A stretch of DNA of 11,386 nucleotides, taken from Alphaproteobacteria bacterium (GTDB lineage Bacteria; Pseudomonadota; Alphaproteobacteria; Sphingomonadales; Sphingomonadaceae). The notes under the pieces were generated by a model. The model saw nothing but the letters and a program-made list of their open reading frames with translations. It did not search any database and was not told the DNA's origin. The DNA lies in assembly GCA_005882415.1 (NCBI GenBank), contig VBAE01000102.1, positions 1-11,386 of the forward strand, written 5' to 3'. Below, in pieces: positions 6,119-11,386 of this stretch; position 1 is the stretch's first letter; each line of letters begins with the position of its first letter. The translations under genes and the position numbers were made by a program.

Positions 6119-7939
6119 CTAGCTGTGGTGCTTTTGCCACGCCGCGGGAGCCTCGGGATAGGCTTCGAGCACCGGGCCGAGCGCCTGCTCGAGCGGTCCG
6201 AGCCAGGGCTGGAAGGGGCGCCACTGGTCGATCCCCTCGCGGTTGATCGGGCGGCGGACCTGCTCGGAGCTTGCGGTACGGACGGCGCGGTCGTTCTCGT
6301 AGAAGCGCAGGCACGCCTCGTCGAAGGGGAGGCCGAGGGCGTCGAGAAGGACCCGGACCTCCCTCTCGGGATCCTCGACCATGCGCTCGTAGATGACGCG
6401 ATGGACGCGGCCGGGGAGGACGGCGTCGAAATGCGCCATCAGCCGGACGTAATCGGCATAATAATGGCCGACGTCGTCGAGGGCGTAAGTGAAGCCCTGG
6501 CCGCGGGCGAAATGCTGCTTGAAGTTGGAGAAGCAGCAGCCGAGCGGGTGCCGCCGCGCATCGACGATCTTCGCCTTCGGGAGGATGAGGTGGATCAGCC
6601 CGACATGCGCCCAGTTGTTCGGCATCTTGTCGATGAAGAACGGCCGGTCCGTCTTGCGCTGGATGCGGGTGCGCGCGAGATATTCCTCGCCGAGCGCGCG
6701 GAGTTCCTCCGGGGTGAGGCCGGCCAGCGCCTCCGGGTAGAGATTCGGATCGCCGGGCTTCGTCCTGCCGCCGATCTTGCGGACGAGCATGGGGATGTCC
6801 GGAAGCTCCATCGTCCCTTCCACCTCGGGGTGGCTGGCGAGGATCTGCTCAATGAGGGTCGATCCCGCGCGCGGCATGCCGAGGATGAAGATCGGGTCGG
6901 GCGCCGCGCAGCCCTGGCCGGAGCGTGCTTCGAAGAAGGCCGGGGTGAACAGCACCTCGGCCCGCCGCACCTGGTCCGACACGTCCTCGGAATCATAGTC
7001 GATCAGCGCGCGGCGGAGGCGGTTCCCTTCCCCATAATGGGCGAAGCTGCGCTCCCACGCCTCCATATCCTCCAGCGCCTTTCCGAGCGCGAAGTGGAGG
7101 TGGTAGCGGTCCTCTTCGTCCACTTTGCCGCCGGCGAGCGCCGCTTCCATCGCCTCGACCTCGTCGGCGCCGAGCTTCACCGTCTTGAGGTTCGCGAGGC
7201 TCCACCACACTTCGCCGAGCGATGGTGCGAGGTCGATCGCACGGCGGTAAGCGGCGATGCTGTCGTCGCGCCGGCCGACCGTCTTCAGCACATGGCCGAA
7301 GCTCATCCACACCTTGGGCTGGTTCGGCATCCGCTCCAGCACCTGCTCGTAGATATGGATCGCCTCCTCATAGCCGCCGATCCGGCCGAGCGCGGCGGCC
7401 TTCAGATTCTGATGGGCGGGATTGTCCGGGTCGGCGCCGAGGAGGCTGTCGAGCACCCCGATCGCCTCGGCCGGCCGGTTCTGGCGGTAGAGCACGGTGG
7501 CGAGATTGGCGCGCGCGGCGGTGAAGGCGGGGGCGAGCTCAAGCGCCCGGCGAAGGAGGTTCTCCGCGTCCTTGAAGCGGCCGAGCCGGCCGGCGAGCTC
7601 GGCCATCATCCGGATGGCGGCGACGTCGAACGGATTGTCGTGCAGGTGGGGGCGAAGGATCCGCTCGGCGACCGCGAGCCGGTTCTCGACCAAAGCCTGG
7701 CCCGCCTCGAGCAGGCCGCGGTCGTTGACCGAAGCGGCGATGGCCTCCAGCTCCGCCGCCTCCGCCTCATGGTCCTGCCCCGTCGCGCGCAGCGCCTGGC
7801 CGAGCAGGCGATAGGCGTCGGCATTGCCCGGAGCGGCGCGGACGATCTCCTGCGCCTGCAGCGCCGCAAGCCGCGCATCCTGCCGCAGCAGCCGCCGGGT
7901 CAGGCTCAGCGCCTCTGCGACGCTTGCGGTCGCGCTCAC
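6119..7939 (-). CDS. TPR-repeat sulfotransferase
   Basis: The 606-residue protein joins an N-terminal TPR superhelix (about 20-320; clear units around 105-137, 139-171, 173-205 and 207-239, for example GRFKDAENLLRRALELAP) to a PAPS-dependent sulfotransferase domain (about 345-585). The 5'-phosphosulfate loop is GMPRAGSTLIEQIL (354-367) and the 3'-phosphate region VDARRHPLGCCFSNF (459-473). DKMPNNW (437-443) and RTASSEQVRRPI (554-565) are typical of the bacterial TPR-sulfotransferases, which are widespread in sphingomonads and Caulobacter and whose acceptors are mostly unknown. No signal peptide is seen, so it is cytoplasmic. The GTG start at 7939 overlaps the TGA of the upstream binding-protein gene by 4 nt (GTGA), so it is probably translationally coupled to the respiratory block. 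The likely acceptor is a glycan, lipid or protein, but nothing in the sequence says which. Confidence 0.93.
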   Translation of the reverse strand: MSATASVAEALSLTRRLLRQDARLAALQAQEIVRAAPGNADAYRLLGQALRATGQDHEAEAAELEAIAASVNDRGLLEAGQALVENRLAVAERILRPHLHDNPFDVAAIRMMAELAGRLGRFKDAENLLRRALELAPAFTAARANLATVLYRQNRPAEAIGVLDSLLGADPDNPAHQNLKAAALGRIGGYEEAIHIYEQVLERMPNQPKVWMSFGHVLKTVGRRDDSIAAYRRAIDLAPSLGEVWWSLANLKTVKLGADEVEAMEAALAGGKVDEEDRYHLHFALGKALEDMEAWERSFAHYGEGNRLRRALIDYDSEDVSDQVRRAEVLFTPAFFEARSGQGCAAPDPIFILGMPRAGSTLIEQILASHPEVEGTMELPDIPMLVRKIGGRTKPGDPNLYPEALAGLTPEELRALGEEYLARTRIQRKTDRPFFIDKMPNNWAHVGLIHLILPKAKIVDARRHPLGCCFSNFKQHFARGQGFTYALDDVGHYYADYVRLMAHFDAVLPGRVHRVIYERMVEDPEREVRVLLDALGLPFDEACLRFYENDRAVRTASSEQVRRPINREGIDQWRPFQPWLGPLEQALGPVLEAYPEAPAAWQKHHS

Positions 7940-8741
7940 TCGCCATCCTCTTCGACCAAAGGCACGCGATATTCGGTGAGGATGGCCCGGACCTCCACGG
8001 CATGGCGGGCGAGCACGTCCTCGACCTCGCGGCGAAGGTCGATGTCGGCCTTGCGGGTGCCCATCGAGACGTCGAACACCATTGGCAGCTGCGGCCCGTC
8101 GAAATGCGGCGAGACGGGCGTCAGCCTCAGCGGCACGTCGCTCTTGCCCGCGAAATAGCCTGCCACCGGGCCCCAGACGAAGGCGACGTCCACCGCCCCG
8201 CTCGCCACCGCTTTGATGATGTCGGCCTGCGGGTCGGGCTGCTCATAGTCGCCGTAGACCATGTAGCCGCGGACATTGTCGATCATCCCGCGCTTCGACA
8301 GCGCATGGGCGGGCGGCGTGTTGGAGAAGTCGTCGCCGATCATCTGGACGCCGATCTTCAATGTCTTCAGCCGCTCGTCGTCGAAGGAGGCGATGTCGAG
8401 GCCGCGGTCGGCGCGGGTGACGGCGACATAGGTCGAGCGGTAATAAGGCCGGGTGGTGGCGAGCATCTCCAGGCTGGAGCCGATCCCCGGCACGAGGTCG
8501 CACTGGCCAGCGTTCAATGTCTCGCGGAGGTTGCCCCGCCGCTGCGCCCACCAGGTGTAGCGAACCGTCGCGTGGAGGTCCTTGGCGACGAGGTCGACGA
8601 GGCGGTTCTCGAAGCCCTGCTCGGCCTTGTTCGAGAAGGGGAGGTTGTTGGGATCGGCGCAGATCTTGAGCTCGCGCGCCTCCGCTGCCCCGCCCAGGCG
8701 GCGAGCATGCATGCGATCAGGGTGCGGCGACGATTCCCCAC
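7936..8741 (-). CDS. MxaJ/XoxJ-type periplasmic binding protein of quinoprotein dehydrogenase systems (apparent 1-nt frameshift)
   Basis: The mature part, from RELKICADPNNLPFSN on, fits the solute-binding-like family found beside PQQ-dependent alcohol dehydrogenases (MxaJ/XoxJ, TIGR03871 type). Further family features are the stretch ending CDLVPGIGSSLEML and a second-lobe GDDFSNTPPAHAL. These proteins are thought to help mature or contact the dehydrogenase rather than feed an ABC importer. The best start is the GTG at 8741: GGGAGG lies 6 nt upstream, and the frame reads a good signal peptide (NRRR, then TLIACMLAAWAG). That frame does not continue into the mature part. One extra G in the G4 run at 8688-8691 (or the G3 run at 8693-8695) joins them, giving a signal peptide ending AEA and a total of 268 residues. 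As given, an uninterrupted frame starts only at the ATG at 8712 and lacks a signal peptide. It overlaps the propeller gene by 25 nt. Confidence 0.85.
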
Positions 8742-9679
8742 GGCTTTCCTCCCAGCGCGACCGTAGCCAAGACCTGGTTCGTGACAAGGTCGATCGCGGT
8801 CATGTCCGCCGAAAGGCCATTGGCGGTGTAGAGCCTTTTCTCGTCGGGCGAGAGGCTGAGGTTCCAGGCGCGCCAGCCCGCGGGCCAAGTGCGGACGATC
8901 GCGCGCGTTGCCGGATCGACCTCCGCGACCAGCTTGGATCGCCCCAAAGCGACGAAGGCGCGGCGGCCGTCCCGGGTGAAGGCGATTCCGACCGGCTGGA
9001 CCAGCTCCTCGGCGCTTTTGCCGCGGCCGAGGTCGGAGAAGTCGATGACTCCGATCTTCTTGCGGGTCGCCGCATCGAACACGGTCACCGTCCCGCGAAG
9101 CTCCGAGGAGACCCAGAATTGCTTCCCGTCCGGCGTGAAGGCGACGAAGCGCGGGCGGGTGTCGACGAGGAGGTTGCCGATCACCTTGCCGCTCGCAGAG
9201 TCCACGACATGCGCCATGCTCGCGCTCTCGGAAGACTGGACGACGAGGCTCCCGTCCGGGCTCACCGCCGTTCCCTCCGGCTCGGCGCCGACCGGCACCT
9301 CCGTTACCACCTTCCCGGAGGTGAGGTCGGCGATGGAGAGCTGGCTGTCATCCTCGTTCGCGATGTACATGCGGGCGCCATCGGGGGAGAGGGCGAAGGT
9401 CTCCGGATCCGGGACATTGTCGAGCGCGATCCGCACCGTCCCCGTGGCGCGGTCGACGGCGACGATCCGATTGTCGTCGCTCACCGCCACGTAGAGAATC
9501 TTCCCGTCCGGCGAGAGTCCGATCCCGCGCGGGCGCTTGCCGACCTCGATCCGCCCCGTCTCCCTGAGAGTCGCGCCGTCGACGACATGCACCGCCGTCC
9601 CCGCTTCGTCGGAAATGTAGATCGTCTCCGCGCCCGCCGGAGCGGCGAGGGCAAGGAGGAGCGGGAGCGCGACCCTCAT
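8717..9679 (-). CDS. PQQ-catabolism-associated YVTN-type beta-propeller protein
   Basis: The 320-residue product has a signal peptide (MRVALPLLLALAAPAGA, 1-17) and a seven-bladed propeller-type repeat pattern. Blade signatures recur about every 40 residues: LSPDGKILYVAVSDDN (55-70), LSPDGARMYIANEDDS (97-112), VSPDGSLVVQSSES (139-152), FTPDGKQFWVSSEL (181-194), FTRDGRRAFVALG (234-246) and LSPDEKRLYTANG (276-288). This matches the periplasmic propeller (TIGR03866 type) encoded with PQQ-dependent alcohol oxidation genes; its biochemical role is unsettled. The adjacent cytochrome c and XoxJ-type genes support this identity over a generic YncE-like protein. The ATG at 9679 overlaps the TGA of the cytochrome gene by 4 nt; an in-frame extension to 9913 would read through that gene and bury the signal peptide. 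Confidence 0.9.
   Translation of the reverse strand: MRVALPLLLALAAPAGAETIYISDEAGTAVHVVDGATLRETGRIEVGKRPRGIGLSPDGKILYVAVSDDNRIVAVDRATGTVRIALDNVPDPETFALSPDGARMYIANEDDSQLSIADLTSGKVVTEVPVGAEPEGTAVSPDGSLVVQSSESASMAHVVDSASGKVIGNLLVDTRPRFVAFTPDGKQFWVSSELRGTVTVFDAATRKKIGVIDFSDLGRGKSAEELVQPVGIAFTRDGRRAFVALGRSKLVAEVDPATRAIVRTWPAGWRAWNLSLSPDEKRLYTANGLSADMTAIDLVTNQVLATVALGGKPWGIVAAP
8748..8753 (-). promoter_or_regulatory. Shine-Dalgarno (GGGAGG) for the XoxJ-type gene
   Basis: GGGAGG on the minus strand lies 6 nt before the GTG at 8741, inside the last codons of the beta-propeller gene. It is one of the best ribosome binding sites in the window. It points to the signal-peptide frame as the true start of the binding-protein gene, although that frame is out of register with the mature coding part. 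Confidence 0.65.
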
Positions 9680-10092
9680 GTCTTGGTGTAGAGGAAGGCG
9701 GCGATGTCCTGCGCGTCCGCGGCGGTGACGTTGAGGTTCGGCATCGCGGTCCCTGGCGAATAGGTCTGGGGCGCGATTATCCACTTCATCATATTGTCGG
9801 GCTTGTTCTCGAGATGCCCGCCGAGGATCGCGCGGCTTGCGATCCCATCGAGCGGCGGGCCGACCTTGCCGCTCGCGCCCGGCACGCCGCCGACGCTGTG
9901 GCAGCCGCCGCATCCGTAGTGGGCGAAAGCCTGCTGGCCGCGGATGATGTCGCCACCGGTCAGCACCTGCGCGCGCGCCTCGAGCTCGTGGCGCTCCTTG
10001 GTCTTCTCGCCGTAGAAGCCGCCGGCGAGGATCAAAGGCACCGCCACCGCGACCGCGGTCCAGGCGATCAGGCTATTCCGCCGCAACGGCAT
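9676..10092 (-). CDS. Membrane-anchored monohaem cytochrome c
   Basis: This 138-residue class I c-type cytochrome has a basic start and one hydrophobic helix (about 8-26) that looks like an uncleaved anchor, placing the haem domain in the periplasm. Covalent haem attachment is at CGGCH (61-65), preceded by RGQQAFAHYG. The distal methionine is most likely Met117 in TAMPNLNVTAADAQDIAAFLY. The motifs VGPPLDGIASR and PDNMMKWIIAPQ are typical of the cytochromes encoded next to alternative cox/ctaG genes in alphaproteobacteria. It probably carries electrons to the oxidase, perhaps from a quinoprotein dehydrogenase. The ATG at 10092 lies inside the end of ctaG (20-nt overlap); GAGG 6 nt upstream supports it. 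The stop overlaps the propeller ATG. Confidence 0.95.
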   Translation of the reverse strand: MPLRRNSLIAWTAVAVAVPLILAGGFYGEKTKERHELEARAQVLTGGDIIRGQQAFAHYGCGGCHSVGGVPGASGKVGPPLDGIASRAILGGHLENKPDNMMKWIIAPQTYSPGTAMPNLNVTAADAQDIAAFLYTKT

Positions 10093-10963
10093 GGGCCACC
10101 TCGCTTGCCATCAGCCATTTGTAGAGGAAATAGAGCGCCGCCCCGGCATGGACCATCCCGCCCGGGATCCACATCACCATCCCGGCGAGCTGCTGGTCCT
10201 CGGCAGGGGAGAGGCCGGTTGGGGTCATGCCCAGAGCGGCATAAGGCGCGTACCAGGGGCTCGACGAGAAGGCCATCAGCGCGCCGAGCGCGCCTCCGAT
10301 CAGCGAGGTGACGAACAGGCAGAGCGCCGACGTCCCCCAGCCGCGGCGGCCCGTCCGCCCGTGCGCCATCGCCCACCAGAAGAGCAAAGCGGTGGCGAGG
10401 AAGGAGAGGTGCTGGGCGACATGCCAGCCTTCCGAGGTCAGTGCCCGGTCGAACAAAGCCGGCATGTGCCAGGCGATGAGCGCCAGCGCCTGGAGGACGG
10501 TCGCGGAGATCGGGTCGCTGACGAGGCGCCACAAGGGGCCGGCGCCGCGGCCCGCGCCTGCAAGCGCCTTGCGAGTGCCGGCCGGGAAGCCCCAGAGCAA
10601 AGCCGCGCCGGGCTTCGATGCGACGATGAGGAGCGAGGCGAGGAGCATGATGATCTCATGCTCGATCATGTGCAGGGTGAAGCTGTGCTCCCCCGCCTCG
10701 TGCAGCGGCGACGCGACCGCGCCGGCAAGCGCGAGCCATCCCGCCGCGAACAGCCACGCGTCCCGGCGAAGGGCGCTCCTTCCCAGCGCAGAACGGGCCC
10801 AGAGGCGGGAGGCGCCCACCGCGTACAGGCCGGCGAAGAGGAGGAGGGGGACGACCACCGACCATTCCGGCGCCCAGCCGTCATGGCCCCCGCCATGGGC
10901 GAGGGCGGGCTCCGCCATGACGAGGAAAGCGCCTGGGGGGAGAAGCCTTCTCACGCCGCGCAT
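10073..10963 (-). CDS. ctaG: Cytochrome c oxidase assembly factor CtaG (caa3_CtaG type)
   Basis: The 296-residue polytopic inner-membrane protein matches the caa3_CtaG family, which is unrelated to Cox11 and helps insert copper into the Cu-B site of caa3-type oxidases. After a signal-like segment ending LAHGGGHDG there are about seven helices. Conserved histidine/methionine positions are visible: SPLHEAGEHSFTLHMIEHEIIM (85-106), WHMPALFDRAL (165-175), HLSFLATALLFWW (185-197) and DQQLAGMVMWIPGGMVHAG (256-274). It lies between a COX3-type gene and a cytochrome c, as expected for an oxidase with its own assembly factor. The start is ambiguous: the ATG at 10963 is taken here, but a GTG at 10954 would overlap the upstream TGA by exactly 4 nt, as seen at several other junctions in the window. 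Confidence 0.93.
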   Translation of the reverse strand: MRGVRRLLPPGAFLVMAEPALAHGGGHDGWAPEWSVVVPLLLFAGLYAVGASRLWARSALGRSALRRDAWLFAAGWLALAGAVASPLHEAGEHSFTLHMIEHEIIMLLASLLIVASKPGAALLWGFPAGTRKALAGAGRGAGPLWRLVSDPISATVLQALALIAWHMPALFDRALTSEGWHVAQHLSFLATALLFWWAMAHGRTGRRGWGTSALCLFVTSLIGGALGALMAFSSSPWYAPYAALGMTPTGLSPAEDQQLAGMVMWIPGGMVHAGAALYFLYKWLMASEVAHAVAAE

Positions 10964-11295
10964 CTCGGGATGATGAAGGCGGCGACCGTCTGGAACAGGA
11001 TCGCGATGGACAGCAGCACCGCCGCCATCATCCCCACCAGCGCAAGCAGCCGCCGGACTTCGCTCTCGCCGTCGCCTCGTCTCCAGACCCGGTGCGAGAG
11101 CAGCAAACCGGCCAGCGCCAAGGCCAAGGCAAGCAGGCCGATCAGCAAATGCCAGAGCGGGATCGTCTTCTCGCAGGCGGTGAAGGCGAGGTTTGAGCCA
11201 AGCTGCTGCGACCCGAACCAGGCGATGCCGGACAGCAGCAAAGCCGCCCAGGGGAGGAACAGCTCCCGTGCCTTGGTGCGCTCGGTCACGCCCAT
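10951..11295 (-). CDS. Small three-helix membrane protein of an alternative cox cluster, function unknown
   Basis: A 114-residue hydrophobic protein with three predicted helices (about 13-28, 47-67, 84-109). A conserved-looking FTACEKTIPLWH segment sits between the first two and a charged loop (HRVWRRGDGESEVRR) between the last two; it ends RCAA. I recognise no named family with certainty. Such small proteins often lie between cox3 and ctaG in alphaproteobacterial alternative oxidase loci, which suggests an accessory subunit or assembly factor. The ATG at 11295 is used (10-nt overlap with the COX3-type gene); a GTG at 11289 would give a 4-nt GTGA overlap, and a farther ATG at 11343 would intrude 58 nt into that gene. 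The stop lies inside the ctaG start region. Confidence 0.75.
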   Translation of the reverse strand: MGVTERTKARELFLPWAALLLSGIAWFGSQQLGSNLAFTACEKTIPLWHLLIGLLALALALAGLLLSHRVWRRGDGESEVRRLLALVGMMAAVLLSIAILFQTVAAFIIPRCAA

Positions 11296-11386
11296 CGCGG
11301 CACCCAGTATAAAAGGACGTAGATCGGCAGCCAGGTCAGCCACACGAACCGCCAGTAGAGCGAATTCTCGCTATAATCGACGAACC
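11286..11386 (-). CDS. Cytochrome c oxidase subunit III-type protein, C-terminal end (cut by window edge)
   Basis: Only the last 32 codons are present. They read FVDYSENSLYWRFV, then WLTWLPIYVLLYWVPRW and stop (TGA at 11286). The YW-x-FV-x-x-x-W pattern followed by a final hydrophobic helix is the typical C-terminal end of haem-copper oxidase subunit III. The following small membrane gene, ctaG and cytochrome c support this. Which of the subunit III paralogues it is (these loci can carry two) cannot be told from 32 residues. Confidence 0.72.
   Translation of the reverse strand, partial: FVDYSENSLYWRFVWLTWLPIYVLLYWVPRWA

Noticed and set aside
6125..8158. Long plus-strand open frame (677 codons) antisense to the sulfotransferase and the XoxJ-type gene
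   Set aside because: It has no recognisable motif and spans two well-supported minus-strand genes; open length here reflects base composition.
9680..9913. Extended N-terminus of the propeller gene up to 9913
   Set aside because: It is a shadow of the cytochrome c gene; the signal peptide begins at the ATG at 9679.

Overview
The window looks like chromosomal DNA of a GC-rich alphaproteobacterium, most likely a sphingomonad (Sphingomonas/Sphingosinicella type). This is inferred from the high GC content, the sphingomonad-style TonB-dependent receptor, the TPR-sulfotransferase, and the layout of the alternative cytochrome oxidase cluster. The DNA is almost fully coding. I see no tRNA, rRNA, CRISPR array or insertion sequence. 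Apart from one gene, everything is on the minus strand, so transcription runs from high to low coordinates.

Right part (11386 to about 7936): a tightly packed respiratory/periplasmic block. In transcription order it holds the C-terminal end of a cytochrome c oxidase subunit III-type protein, a small three-helix membrane protein, a CtaG of the caa3 type, a membrane-anchored monohaem cytochrome c, a beta-propeller of the PQQ-catabolism type, and a MxaJ/XoxJ-type periplasmic binding protein. Neighbouring genes overlap by 4 to 25 nt. The block suggests electron transfer from a periplasmic PQQ (quinoprotein) dehydrogenase through a c-type cytochrome to a copper-containing terminal oxidase. The dehydrogenase itself is not in the window. 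The binding-protein gene appears to need one extra G to join its signal peptide to its mature part.

Middle (7939 to 6119): a TPR-sulfotransferase whose GTG start overlaps the stop of the binding-protein gene by 4 nt, so it is probably co-transcribed with the respiratory block.

Left-centre (6022 to 809): a second run, possibly its own operon after a 96-bp gap. It holds a TonB-dependent receptor, an atypical short-chain dehydrogenase (catalytic Tyr replaced by Phe, no normal start codon), a 2-hydroxychromene-2-carboxylate isomerase-like DsbA-fold protein, and a secreted GH51 alpha-L-arabinofuranosidase. The GH51 enzyme keeps both catalytic glutamates but seems to lack about 25 residues that normally carry the HYY strand of the barrel.

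Left end: a plus-strand DUF4345 membrane protein, convergent with the GH51 gene and overlapping it by 8 nt, then a divergent classical SDR cut by the window edge. A GC-rich inverted repeat lies in the divergent spacer.

The most useful points to check are the two apparent one-base G deficits (SDR and binding protein), the internal gap in the GH51 enzyme, and the link between a sulfotransferase and a quinoprotein/oxidase operon.
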